A program made the translations under genes and the position numbers. From Pedobacter sp. MC2016-15 (GTDB taxonomy: Bacteria > Bacteroidota > Bacteroidia > Sphingobacteriales > Sphingobacteriaceae): a stretch of DNA of 64,000 nt. The stretch is from the NCBI RefSeq assembly GCF_026239695.1, contig NZ_JAPIVS010000003.1, forward strand, positions 62,001 to 126,000. The letters run 5' to 3'. Under the pieces are notes generated by a model. That model was given only the letters and a program-made list of their open reading frames with translations, searched no databases and was not told the origin of the DNA. Below, piece after piece: positions 8,182 through 16,831 of this stretch (its first letter is position 1; every line of letters begins with the position of its first letter).

Positions 8182-9306
8182 TTATTTGTTTTGGAGTTGT
8201 AATGTTTTTTGAGTCGTTGCCGCAGTTTCAGTCATCTCCTTTTTGTGCAGGTTAAATACCCAAAGCACAATATCCTGATAACTATCAGTTCCCTTTTTCT
8301 GGTTGTTAATCTTCAGAAATTTGTCCAGCGCCGTGCCCATGTAGGCAGACATATCGCCATTATATTTTCTCCAGAATTCATGTTCTTCTTTAAAATCAGC
8401 CAGCGTGTTGGCATTGATTTCCTTCAGCAGTCTTGAAAAATCTTCAGGAGATTTGAGCCTGATCTCAAATAAAACACTTCTGAGAATATTGTAATAGCCA
8501 GAATAACGGAAATTGACATCAGTGTTGTTGATGCTGACGAGATAGCCGATCAGGTTAGCTTCATCCTCACGGGCGATTCCAAGGGTGTGGGATATTTCGT
8601 GACTGGTGACAAATGGCAGCTCCATATATGGCAGCCGCATATTGACATTGGCTTCGCCGGAAAGTGGGCAGTAGTAGCCTTCAATTCCGATTTTGCTGAT
8701 CAGCCAGCTAAACATTACCGGTTTCACTGCTGGTGCCCGATAAGAGAAAAAAGAATTTTCTTTTGCCATCAGGTCATATCCGGCTTTTGAGTGATCCCTC
8801 AGGTCATTGATATCATATATGCGTTTATGGCTTTTACGTTCCTGATCGAGCAGGTTTACCTTGTCAACAAGAAATCCACCCAGCATCACCAATTCTTTTG
8901 TGCTGTATTTTTGATCACTGATACCCAGTCGCTCAGAGATCGAAGGTCTTGAATAGTTCAATCCCCAGAGTAGTTTAAATACGATATACAAGATGAGCAG
9001 AAAGGAGATCAACTGTAGAGGGATAACCAAGCGGTCTGCCGATGTCAGCTCTTTCCGTACGGCTTTTTTGATCACTTTGTAGACAGACCACAAGCAGAAA
9101 ATGATCAGTGCCGCGTATAGGAAGTCTCCCAGTGCAAAAGGGACAATTGCAGATATGAAACGCTGCGCGACCGAAGTCCATTGGTACAGGCCATCAGAAT
9201 AGATCTTTTCTACGGCATTGCTGCTGAGTCCGAACAGGAAGATCAGTAGAGCAATGCCGAAGATAATGGCCAGTCGCCGCAATTGAATTCGGATTGCGGG
9301 CTGCAT
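8182..9306 (-). CDS. DUF3810 membrane protein with HExxH zinc-peptidase motif
   Basis: 374 residues: three N-terminal membrane segments (~12-30, 55-80, 95-115), then a soluble domain containing HEISHTLGIAREDEAN. HExxH with a downstream Glu in EDEAN is the signature of gluzincin-type metallopeptidases. DUF3810 is a recognised family without assigned substrate. The start directly abuts the stop of pyrC, so the two are probably cotranscribed. Proteolytic activity is inferred from the motif only. Confidence 0.8.
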   Translation of the reverse strand: MQPAIRIQLRRLAIIFGIALLIFLFGLSSNAVEKIYSDGLYQWTSVAQRFISAIVPFALGDFLYAALIIFCLWSVYKVIKKAVRKELTSADRLVIPLQLISFLLILYIVFKLLWGLNYSRPSISERLGISDQKYSTKELVMLGGFLVDKVNLLDQERKSHKRIYDINDLRDHSKAGYDLMAKENSFFSYRAPAVKPVMFSWLISKIGIEGYYCPLSGEANVNMRLPYMELPFVTSHEISHTLGIAREDEANLIGYLVSINNTDVNFRYSGYYNILRSVLFEIRLKSPEDFSRLLKEINANTLADFKEEHEFWRKYNGDMSAYMGTALDKFLKINNQKKGTDSYQDIVLWVFNLHKKEMTETAATTQKTLQLQNK

Positions 9307-10641
9307 CTATCTGTTAAAGGCTAATCTTTTACCAGTTTGATTGGTCATAAATTTACCTTTATAATAGGCCAGATTACCCGAAATAAAAGTATGGGTGATA
9401 TCAGCCTGGAAGGTTTGCCCTTCAAAAGGCGACCAGCCACATTTGTATAAAATGTTAGCCTTTGTCACTTTAACGGGATCATTCAATGCTACCAGCACCA
9501 GATCTGCCCAGTAACCTTCCCTGATAAATCCTCTCCTGTCGATCTGGAAACAGGTAGCCACGTTGTGGGCGGTCTTCTCCACAATCTGCTCCAGCGTGAT
9601 TTTTCCCTGGTGGTACATTTCCAGCAGTGCCGATAAAGCATGTTGCACAAGTGGTCCACCAGAAGGTGCCTGTAAATACGGCTGAGCCTTTTCTTCGATA
9701 GTATGGGGAGCATGGTCTGTCGCTATGATATCGATATGTCCGTCCAGCACGCCTTTTAAAATCGCATCTTTGTCAGCCTCAGTTTTTACCGCCGGGTTCC
9801 ATTTGATCAGGTTGCCTTTTTCTGCGTAATCGCGATCGTCAAACCAGAGGTGGTGCACACAGGCTTCAGCAGTGATTCTCTTATCTTTTAATGGAGTTAC
9901 ATTATCAAATATCCCAACCTCTCTTGCGGTAGAAATATGGAGGATATGCAGACGTGTATTGTATTTTTTTGCCAGTGATACCGCCAGAGATGAAGAAATG
10001 TAACAAGCCTCTGCAGAACGGATCAGGGGGTGCATATCAATCGTGACGTTTTCGCCGTAGCGCTCCTGGAAAGCAGCCATGTTACGGCGTATGGTCAGCT
10101 CGTCCTCGCAGTGCGTAGCTACAAGTATATGGGCCTGACTAAAAATATTTTCCAGCACCTGCTCATTGTCTACCAGCATGTTTCCTGTAGAAGAACCCAT
10201 AAAGACTTTGATGCCGCAGACATTGGCGGGGTCAGTCTTCAGCACTTCCTCAATGTTATTATTGGAGGCCCCCATAAAGAAGGAGTAGTTGGCGAGAGAC
10301 ATCTCCGAGGCTATCGCATATTTATCGGCCAGCAGTTCCTGGGTTAAAGTATTGGGAACGGTATTGGGCATTTCCATAAAAGAAGTGATACCGCCGGCCA
10401 CAGCGGCCATACTTTCAGAGAAAATATCTGCTTTGTGCGTTAAGCCGGGCTCCCGGAAGTGTACCTGGTCGTCAATCATACCCGGGAGCAGGTGAAGTCC
10501 TTCTGCATTGATTTCCTGATCAGCTTTTCTGCCGATCTGCGGACTGATCTCATCAATGAGTCCGTCTTTGATATAGACATCTGCAACGAAGGTTTTTCCC
10601 TCGTTAACCAGTGTTGCGCCTTTGATAAGGATACTGTTCAT
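9307..10641 (-). CDS. pyrC: Dihydroorotase (catalytic)
   Basis: 444-residue amidohydrolase of the allantoinase-like dihydroorotase class, which closes carbamoyl-aspartate to dihydroorotate in pyrimidine synthesis. The catalytic parts are visible: DQVHFREPG near residue 60, the Lys that should be carboxylated in IKVFMGSSTGNM, His ligands in ATHCED and LHILHIST, and the catalytic Asp in ATDHAPH. The first His of the usual HxH pair is Gln here. A -7 box ends 4 bases before the ATG. A second, inactive-looking homologue lies at 52571-53851. Confidence 0.92.
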   Translation of the reverse strand: MNSILIKGATLVNEGKTFVADVYIKDGLIDEISPQIGRKADQEINAEGLHLLPGMIDDQVHFREPGLTHKADIFSESMAAVAGGITSFMEMPNTVPNTLTQELLADKYAIASEMSLANYSFFMGASNNNIEEVLKTDPANVCGIKVFMGSSTGNMLVDNEQVLENIFSQAHILVATHCEDELTIRRNMAAFQERYGENVTIDMHPLIRSAEACYISSSLAVSLAKKYNTRLHILHISTAREVGIFDNVTPLKDKRITAEACVHHLWFDDRDYAEKGNLIKWNPAVKTEADKDAILKGVLDGHIDIIATDHAPHTIEEKAQPYLQAPSGGPLVQHALSALLEMYHQGKITLEQIVEKTAHNVATCFQIDRRGFIREGYWADLVLVALNDPVKVTKANILYKCGWSPFEGQTFQADITHTFISGNLAYYKGKFMTNQTGKRLAFNR

Positions 10642-10645
10642 ATCC

Positions 10646-10653
10646 CAAAGCTA
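10646..10653 (-). promoter_or_regulatory. -7 box immediately before pyrC
   Basis: Minus-strand TAGCTTTG, 4 bases before the pyrC ATG, back to back with the helicase box at 10689-10696 inside a 59-base divergent gap. Confidence 0.4.
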
Positions 10654-10688
10654 TAAACTAAAAACTAGATAGCTAATTTAGATTAACG

Positions 10689-10696
10689 TATATTTG
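10689..10696 (+). promoter_or_regulatory. -7 box immediately before the DEAD-box helicase
   Basis: TATATTTG matches TAnnTTTG and ends 4 bases before the ATG at 10701, predicting a nearly leaderless mRNA. Confidence 0.4.
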
Positions 10697-10700
10697 TAAA

Positions 10701-12038
10701 ATGTCGAAAACATTCGAGGAATTTAACCTGAACAGGCAAATTTTAAATGCTGTTGCTGATGCAGGCTTTACAGTTGCCACCCCTATACAGGAAAAAGCAA
10801 TTGCGCCGGTCTTATCCGGGCAGGATATCTTTGGTATCGCTGAAACGGGTACCGGTAAAACCGCAGCTTACCTGCTGCCAATATTAATGAAGCTTAAATA
10901 TGCACAGGGTGATGCCGCACGTGCGCTGATCCTGGCACCTACACGTGAGCTGGCGATGCAGATTGCCGAGCATGCAAAGGTGTTCTCCAAATATACTGAT
11001 CTGAGATCCGTTGTTGTCTTTGGTGGCATTGGTCCCAAGACTCAGATTGAACAGATCAAGGCTGGGGTAGATATCATCATCGCCACGCCGGGACGTTTCC
11101 TGGATATTTATCTCGCAGGACATATCAACACCCAATACCTGAAGTTCCTGGTACTCGATGAGGCCGATAAGATGATGGACATGGGCTTCATTGGCTCTAT
11201 CCACCGCATATTGGAAGTAGTGCCCCGCAGAAGACAGAACTTGCTGTTCTCGGCAACCATGAGCGAGCTGGTACATAAAATCGCGGGTGATTTTCTGAAG
11301 AATCCTACCATTATCGAAGCAGGGGAGCAGGCCACACCGGCGCAAACGGTTACGCAGGTGCTGTATGAAGTCCCAAATTTCAAGACCAAGATCAACCTGT
11401 TACAGCATTTGCTGAAAAACGATGTGGAATTTAAACGACTGATGATCTTCTGCAAGACAAAAACTGTTGCAGATAACATATTCAGCTTTATCGAACGGAG
11501 GTTTGGTCCGGAAGCAGTTCGTGTGATTCATGCCAACAAAGGGCAGAACACAAGGATCAATTCTATAGCAGCCTTTAAGGAAGGCAATCTGCGTGTGCTT
11601 GTAGCAACTGATGTAGCATCCAGAGGTATTGACGTAGCTGAAGTAAGCCATGTGATCAACTTTGATGTGCCGATTATTATTGAAGATTATGTGCATCGTA
11701 TCGGCCGTACAGGCAGGGCTTATGCCAAGGGTGATGCGTTGACATTCTGTACCGAAGCAGAGAAATACTATATCAGAAAGATTGAAAAACTGATGCGTCA
11801 GAGTATACCTGTAGCCCCTATGCCTGCAGAAGTCTTTATTGAAGAAACTCCTTATGAAGAACGTCAGTATATCGCCAGGGAGATTGATACGCAGAAGCGG
11901 AAAGAAGATCCTGATTTCAAAGGAGCCTTCCATGAGAAAAAACATGCTGCGGCCATCGCTGCATCTGCTGCTGCCGCTGCAAAGAAAAAGATGAATAAAA
12001 CTCCGGCCTGGAAGAAAAAGAAATTTAAAAAGACCTGA
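10701..12038 (+). CDS. DEAD-box ATP-dependent RNA helicase (RhlE-like)
   Basis: 445 residues with the full motif set in order: Q motif (ATPIQEKAI), I AETGTGKT, Ia PTRELAMQ, TPGR, II DEAD, III SAT, V ATDVASRGID and VI HRIGRTGR. The C-terminal tail after about residue 370 is Lys/Ala rich and probably binds RNA. Such enzymes remodel ribosome precursors or mRNA, often at low temperature. Two bases separate it from the next small membrane gene, suggesting cotranscription. Confidence 0.95.
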   Translation: MSKTFEEFNLNRQILNAVADAGFTVATPIQEKAIAPVLSGQDIFGIAETGTGKTAAYLLPILMKLKYAQGDAARALILAPTRELAMQIAEHAKVFSKYTDLRSVVVFGGIGPKTQIEQIKAGVDIIIATPGRFLDIYLAGHINTQYLKFLVLDEADKMMDMGFIGSIHRILEVVPRRRQNLLFSATMSELVHKIAGDFLKNPTIIEAGEQATPAQTVTQVLYEVPNFKTKINLLQHLLKNDVEFKRLMIFCKTKTVADNIFSFIERRFGPEAVRVIHANKGQNTRINSIAAFKEGNLRVLVATDVASRGIDVAEVSHVINFDVPIIIEDYVHRIGRTGRAYAKGDALTFCTEAEKYYIRKIEKLMRQSIPVAPMPAEVFIEETPYEERQYIAREIDTQKRKEDPDFKGAFHEKKHAAAIAASAAAAAKKKMNKTPAWKKKKFKKT

Positions 12039-12040
12039 GC

Positions 12041-12310
12041 TTGAAATTAACGCCATTAAACATCATTACTTCGGCTGCTCTGGTGCTGGCATTGGTCATG
12101 CTATTTAGTCCCGACCAGCATAATCCGGTTCAGAAAGGAATGAATGGCCTGCTTACCGGACTGTGCTTTCTGGCCGCAATTATTGCTTTCATTTCAGACT
12201 TGATCTTCCGGAAGTTTATACCTTTGCTCCGAAACTTATGGATTGTAGAGTGTGCATTCATTGTATTTACCCTTGTTTTAATGGTGATCTTAAAAATCAC
12301 CTTTGCTTAA
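12041..12310 (+). CDS. Small hydrophobic membrane protein, unknown
   Basis: 89 residues from a TTG start two bases after the helicase stop. Three hydrophobic segments (~8-24, 36-55, 66-86) indicate an integral membrane protein. I do not recognise a family. Tight spacing to the helicase gene favours a real, cotranscribed gene. Confidence 0.6.
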   Translation: MKLTPLNIITSAALVLALVMLFSPDQHNPVQKGMNGLLTGLCFLAAIIAFISDLIFRKFIPLLRNLWIVECAFIVFTLVLMVILKITFA

Positions 12311-12367
12311 TAACCTTAAAAAAAACGCGTAAACAAACCGGGCTTGTAAGCTCCTGAATAAAAAATA

Positions 12368-12703
12368 ATGAAGACAGCAGAAATTAAAATTACGGTTGAA
12401 TTAGATGATAACAATGTCCCTGAGAATTTAACCTGGGAATCTACTGACGCAGAAACACAGGAAAAAGTACCTGTGAAGTCGATGATGCTTGCCCTGTGGG
12501 ACCATAACTATAAAAACTCGATGCGTATCGATCTGTGGACAAAAGATATGCCCGTGGATGAGATGAAGAGATTTTTCTATGAAACGCTGCAGACTATGGG
12601 CGATAGCTTCCTGAAAGCTACTGGTGAAAAACTAATCATTGAAGATTTACGTGATTACTGTGCACATTTTGCAGATAAAATGGGTATTGATCCGGGAAAA
12701 TAA
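12368..12703 (+). CDS. gldC: GldC, gliding-associated protein
   Basis: 111 residues, no signal peptide. The pattern (TAEIKITVELDDNNVPE, then WESTD, MMLALWDH and RIDLWTKDMPVDEMKRF) matches GldC, a small cytoplasmic protein found widely in Bacteroidota. Despite its name its molecular role is not known, and it is conserved in non-gliding species. A terminator follows. Confidence 0.88.
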   Translation: MKTAEIKITVELDDNNVPENLTWESTDAETQEKVPVKSMMLALWDHNYKNSMRIDLWTKDMPVDEMKRFFYETLQTMGDSFLKATGEKLIIEDLRDYCAHFADKMGIDPGK

Positions 12704-12731
12704 GAATCCTGTAAATACCAATACTTACAAT

Positions 12732-12764
12732 AAAAACAGGCCCATACAGGACCTGTTTTTTTAT
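12732..12764 (+). terminator. Intrinsic terminator after gldC
   Basis: Stem AAAAACAGG (12732-12740) with CCTGTTTTT (12752-12760), followed by more Ts. Confidence 0.75.
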
Positions 12765-12879
12765 GCCCACATATTTGTGTTTTTAAACACTCAGGGAGTT
12801 AGATTACTTTGAAATCTTCTAGGACCTTTTGAATAAACGTTTGTCATGCACATGAAAAACCGAAATTCTATTAGGTCAG

Positions 12880-13680
12880 ATGTTTAAACTATTTTCTTCA
12901 AAACGTAAAGAAGCCCAGTATGGCTGGTTCGGGAATTATGCTTCTTGGAAGGATGCTGCGATCCTGGCTGGTGGCTACGATTCCGGCAATATTCTCCGGA
13001 AAACCAAGGATGCCCTGCTACAGGTAAAAAACGGAACTGCTGTGTATGAGCGTGACTCCGTTATTTTCGACAAAATAGAATACCCTTTTCCTTTAATATC
13101 ATGCCTGTTGCGCAGCGCCGCATTGTCAAAACGCCCGCTCCATATCCTGGATTTCGGCGGATCTTTAGGCAGCACTTATTACCAGGTGAAAGATTTTATC
13201 GGTGCTGACTGCTGTGCCAGCTGGAATATTGTTGAACAGGAACATTACGTAAATTGTGGTAAGCAGAACTTCGAAGACGATCGTCTGAAGTTCTACCACA
13301 GCATAGATGCATGTCTGCAGGACAAAAAAATTGACCTCATCCTAATCTCTGGATCTATACAATATCTGGAAGAACCACATCTGATGCTGGAAAAAATGGC
13401 TGCCTACAATTTTGATTTTGTAGTGTTCGACCGTACGCCCTTCCATGACCAGGCAGCTGACCGTTTAACCTTACAGACTGTACCTCCGGAAATTTATGAG
13501 GCTTCTTACCCCTCATGGTTCTTTGCCATAGACAAATTTCTGAATCATTTTAAATTAAACTACAAGATCGTCTCTGAGCTTCCTTCATATGTCGAAGGAG
13601 AAACAGTGATGTTTATTGATAACAAGCCTGCGGGCTTCAACAAAGGCTTTTATCTGATTAATAGATCTCTCCATGCTTAA
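12880..13680 (+). CDS. Putative methyltransferase, TIGR04325 family
   Basis: 266 residues. YGWFGNYASWKDA near the start and a Rossmann-like SAM-binding segment (HILDFGGSLGSTYYQ, about residue 88) are the marks of the TIGR04325/LIC12133 putative methyltransferases, usually found with polysaccharide or glycan genes. It overlaps the glycosyltransferase gene by 8 bases, so the pair probably modifies one cell-surface glycan. The acceptor is unknown. Confidence 0.8.
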   Translation: MFKLFSSKRKEAQYGWFGNYASWKDAAILAGGYDSGNILRKTKDALLQVKNGTAVYERDSVIFDKIEYPFPLISCLLRSAALSKRPLHILDFGGSLGSTYYQVKDFIGADCCASWNIVEQEHYVNCGKQNFEDDRLKFYHSIDACLQDKKIDLILISGSIQYLEEPHLMLEKMAAYNFDFVVFDRTPFHDQAADRLTLQTVPPEIYEASYPSWFFAIDKFLNHFKLNYKIVSELPSYVEGETVMFIDNKPAGFNKGFYLINRSLHA

Positions 13681-14701
13681 TTTCTGCACACTTTTTAACA
13701 CTACCTATCTTTCACGCGGATTAGCAATGTATAATTCGCTTTTGCAGCAATGCAAAGATTTTCATTTGTACATCTTTGCATTTGACAACAACAGTTACGA
13801 ACTGCTGGCAAAAATGGAGCTGGAACATGCTACCATCGTCAGTCTGTACGCATTTGAAAATCCCAGGCTGCTGGCAATAAAGGAGGAGCGTACGGCGGGT
13901 GAATACTGCTGGACCTGTGCTTCTTCAACTATCAAGTATTGTATTGAAGAATTCCGCCTCGATCATTGTACTTATGTTGATGCCGACCTGTTATTTTTCA
14001 GTGATCCTTCAGTACTGATTAATGAAATGGGTACAAAGTCGGTCCTGATCACCGAACACAGGTATACGGCTGGCTATGATCAGACGCAGACCAGTGGTGT
14101 TTACTGTGTGCAGTTTGTGACTTTTAAGAACGATATCAAGGGAATGGAAGTGCTGAACTGGTGGGTGGATGCCTGTATCGACTGGTGCTTTAACAGATTT
14201 GAAGACAATAAATTTGGCGACCAGAAATACCTTGACGACTGGCTTACCCGTTTCGACTGTGTACATGTTCTGGAGCATCTCGGTGGAGGTGTAGCCCCAT
14301 GGAATGTTCAGCAGTATGACTTCAGCAGCAGGGCTAAACATACACATGGTGTAGAACTGGTTTCCGGTAACAAATTTGATCTCATATTCTATCATTTTCA
14401 TGATTTCTCTTATATTGATGAAAAGACTTATTGTTTGTCAAATCTGCAATACAAATTAGATCGTAATTCTGTTAGGTACATTTATAAACCTTATGCAAAG
14501 GCACTTAGTCTGGCGAAGGCGCAAATATATAAAGTGAACAAAGAAACAGCTACACATGAACTAAAAGGAGATATCAGCTGGATAACGGCTGTTGTTGGTC
14601 GTTCTGTTTTATTTTTCTTGCGTGGTTATTACAAAAATTTCTATCGTCAGCGTGGAATGGAATTTGGCTTTGTAAGTGTAAAAATGTTTAACATCTTCTA
14701 A
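13673..14701 (+). CDS. Glycosyltransferase, GT8-like fold
   Basis: 342 residues. The N-terminus (FCTLFNTTYLSRGLAMYNSL) and the DxD-type motif TYVDADLLFF near residue 105 resemble nucleotide-sugar transferases of the GT-A/GT8 kind; FGDQKYLDDW is also typical. A hydrophobic segment near residues 305-320 may associate with the membrane. Translationally coupled to the methyltransferase before it. Donor and acceptor cannot be named. Confidence 0.75.
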   Translation: MLNFCTLFNTTYLSRGLAMYNSLLQQCKDFHLYIFAFDNNSYELLAKMELEHATIVSLYAFENPRLLAIKEERTAGEYCWTCASSTIKYCIEEFRLDHCTYVDADLLFFSDPSVLINEMGTKSVLITEHRYTAGYDQTQTSGVYCVQFVTFKNDIKGMEVLNWWVDACIDWCFNRFEDNKFGDQKYLDDWLTRFDCVHVLEHLGGGVAPWNVQQYDFSSRAKHTHGVELVSGNKFDLIFYHFHDFSYIDEKTYCLSNLQYKLDRNSVRYIYKPYAKALSLAKAQIYKVNKETATHELKGDISWITAVVGRSVLFFLRGYYKNFYRQRGMEFGFVSVKMFNIF

Positions 14702-14739
14702 TCTCTATTTAGTATTTTAGCCCATTGTTTTAGAGATAA

Positions 14740-15222
14740 ATGGGGTTTAAAAATTTTAGATTTTATGTTTTCATGCTCGCAGTTTTTACTTGTTTGAGCA
14801 TGACAGCATGTGAGAAGGAAAAACTGGCAGAGGAGGCAAAGATAGAACCTCCGGTAAGGGCCTATGTCATCACAGCCAGGATTGATAAAAAAGGTACCAA
14901 CACTACATCAGAGGGTGTAGCAGTTTTGAAAGGGACGTATGATGAGCAAAGTAAAGTTTTTGCTTATGCGATTGAGTATGAAAACATCAGCCCGGCGTTA
15001 ATTACACTTAGAAGTGGGTTGAAGGGATCAGCTGGTGAACTGATCAGGGAAGTCTACAAAAATGACAACCAGGTTCCCCTGAAACAACCGCTGACAGGTT
15101 CCCTGAACTTAACTCCGCTGCAGGAACGTAACCTGCTGAAGGGATTGTGGTTCGTTGCAATGTGTACAAATATATCTGCTGCTCCTGAGATATCGGGAAG
15201 CCTTACGCTGAAGCAAAAATAA
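14740..15222 (+). CDS. Lipoprotein with CHRD-like domain
   Basis: 160 residues with a lipoprotein signal peptide: hydrophobic core then LSMTAC, with Cys24 as the predicted lipidated residue. The remainder resembles a CHRD domain (short beta repeats, a late WFVAMCTN...SGSL block), but the match is by eye and moderate. It ends 6 bases before the ECF sigma gene, so it is probably cotranscribed with the sigma/anti-sigma/receptor unit. Confidence 0.6.
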   Translation: MGFKNFRFYVFMLAVFTCLSMTACEKEKLAEEAKIEPPVRAYVITARIDKKGTNTTSEGVAVLKGTYDEQSKVFAYAIEYENISPALITLRSGLKGSAGELIREVYKNDNQVPLKQPLTGSLNLTPLQERNLLKGLWFVAMCTNISAAPEISGSLTLKQK

Positions 15223-15228
15223 GCGATA

Positions 15229-15819
15229 ATGAGCAGTAGGGAGCAGGATATCGTCAGCGCGATAAGGAACCAGGATAAGGATGTTTTTGAAAGTTTGTAC
15301 AAGGAACATTACAGTCAGTTGTTTGCCCTTGCGTTCAGATATGTACGCAATGCGCCTGCAGCAGAGGAAATTGTTCACGATGTGTTTTTGATGATCTGGA
15401 AAAAGGCTGAGCAGCTGATTATTCAGCACTCCATCAAAAGTTATCTGTATAAATCAGTGGTCAATACCTCGCTGAATTATATAAAAAAAGAAAAGACACA
15501 ACGGGAGAAGCAGGATGTTTACATGAAAGTGAGCAGCAAAGATCCTCAGGATAAGGATCAGGAAGATCAGCAGGAAGCGCTGCTGCTGAGCTTAGAAAAT
15601 GCTATAGAAATATTACCGCCTAAATGCCGGGAAGTAATGTATCTCAGTCGCTTTGGTAAATTGAAACAACAGGAAATCGCCGATCAGATGCAGATATCTG
15701 TGAAGACAGTTAAAAACCATCTGACTTACGGCTTTCAGAAAATACGTGAATACCTGGGGAACCAGCCACAGCAATTATGGATAGCCGCATTTATTTTGTT
15801 AAAATATCTCGGCTACTAA
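15229..15819 (+). CDS. ECF RNA polymerase sigma factor (FecI-like)
   Basis: 196 residues. Region 2 (YKEHYSQLFALAFRYVR...EEIVHDVF) and region 4 (LPPKCREVMYLSRFGKLKQQEIADQM with a helix-turn-helix) are both complete. It is followed by fecR and a TonB receptor carrying an STN domain, the classic trans-envelope signalling arrangement. It should direct transcription of the receptor unit when released by FecR. Confidence 0.92.
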   Translation: MSSREQDIVSAIRNQDKDVFESLYKEHYSQLFALAFRYVRNAPAAEEIVHDVFLMIWKKAEQLIIQHSIKSYLYKSVVNTSLNYIKKEKTQREKQDVYMKVSSKDPQDKDQEDQQEALLLSLENAIEILPPKCREVMYLSRFGKLKQQEIADQMQISVKTVKNHLTYGFQKIREYLGNQPQQLWIAAFILLKYLGY

Positions 15820-15830
15820 AGACAATAGAA

Positions 15831-16826
15831 ATGGAAGAATTTGAGACCAATGAAGAATTTATTTACTCTCTGATCATCGATGAGCTGGATGAATTGATCA
15901 GTCCGGAAAAAAAGCATCTGCTTCAAAGCTGGCGTGCAGCAAGCCCGGAAAATGAAGCTACCTACCAGGAGTTTGTCAGCATTCAGCAGAACATCGATCT
16001 CTTGTATCAAAATCAGGCTTACACTCCTCAGGAATCCTGGGAAGTGCTGGATCAGAAACTGGCAGCAACACAAACCGGCAGAATGAGTGTAAGGAGAAAC
16101 AGGGAGCTGGGTAGCTGGTTAAAGATTGCTGCCTCGGTGATGCTGATTCTCTCTATTGGTTATTATTTTGTAAATAATGCAAGATATACTATAGTCGAGA
16201 ATGGTAAAAATGCTGCGGTAAAGAATGTTTTCCTGCCTGACGGAACGCAGCTCGCATTAAACGGAGGAGCATCTATCAGGTATATCAGCACCGATTTTAA
16301 TACTGACCGCAAAGTGAAGCTGCTGAAGGGTGAAGTTTTTGTAAAAGTAAAACATGACCAGAAGTACCCCTTTGTTGTTGATCTCGGAGAGGTTCAGGCC
16401 AGGGATATTGGTACAAGTTTTAATATCATTAAGAATGACCGGGATATCACCGTTACTGTTGAAGAAGGAAAAGTAGCACTGGAACGGGCATCTACCGCGG
16501 AGTCGGTATTGCTTGGGATGGGGCTTACCGGCCGATATTCTTTGTCAACAAAAAAACTGATCAAAGAACAAAATCAGGATGTAAATTACAAGGCCTGGGC
16601 AGATAAGAAATTTGTATTTGTTGAAACGCCATTAAAAGAAGTGACCAGTCAGCTGAGTAAAGTTTACCGTACACAGATTGCTGTAAATGGTAATGAATTG
16701 AAAAAGAAAAAGCTGACGGCACATCTGTATTACCAAACTCCGGACAGTGCGCTTAACGTCATTGCCGCAACCCTACAGTGCAGGTTAACCGTTTCAAAAG
16801 GAGGGTTTATCTTATCTGATAATTAA
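15831..16826 (+). CDS. FecR-type anti-sigma factor
   Basis: 331 residues from ATG 15831. A cytoplasmic N-terminal part binds the sigma factor, one membrane helix lies at about 97-113, and the periplasmic FecR domain (NVFLPDGTQLALNGGASIRY, GTSFNI) is followed by a C-terminal DUF4974-like domain. A longer frame from 15777 would overlap the sigma gene and lacks family support. It relays the signal from the TonB receptor STN domain. Confidence 0.92.
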   Translation: MEEFETNEEFIYSLIIDELDELISPEKKHLLQSWRAASPENEATYQEFVSIQQNIDLLYQNQAYTPQESWEVLDQKLAATQTGRMSVRRNRELGSWLKIAASVMLILSIGYYFVNNARYTIVENGKNAAVKNVFLPDGTQLALNGGASIRYISTDFNTDRKVKLLKGEVFVKVKHDQKYPFVVDLGEVQARDIGTSFNIIKNDRDITVTVEEGKVALERASTAESVLLGMGLTGRYSLSTKKLIKEQNQDVNYKAWADKKFVFVETPLKEVTSQLSKVYRTQIAVNGNELKKKKLTAHLYYQTPDSALNVIAATLQCRLTVSKGGFILSDN

Positions 16827-16831
16827 GTTGT

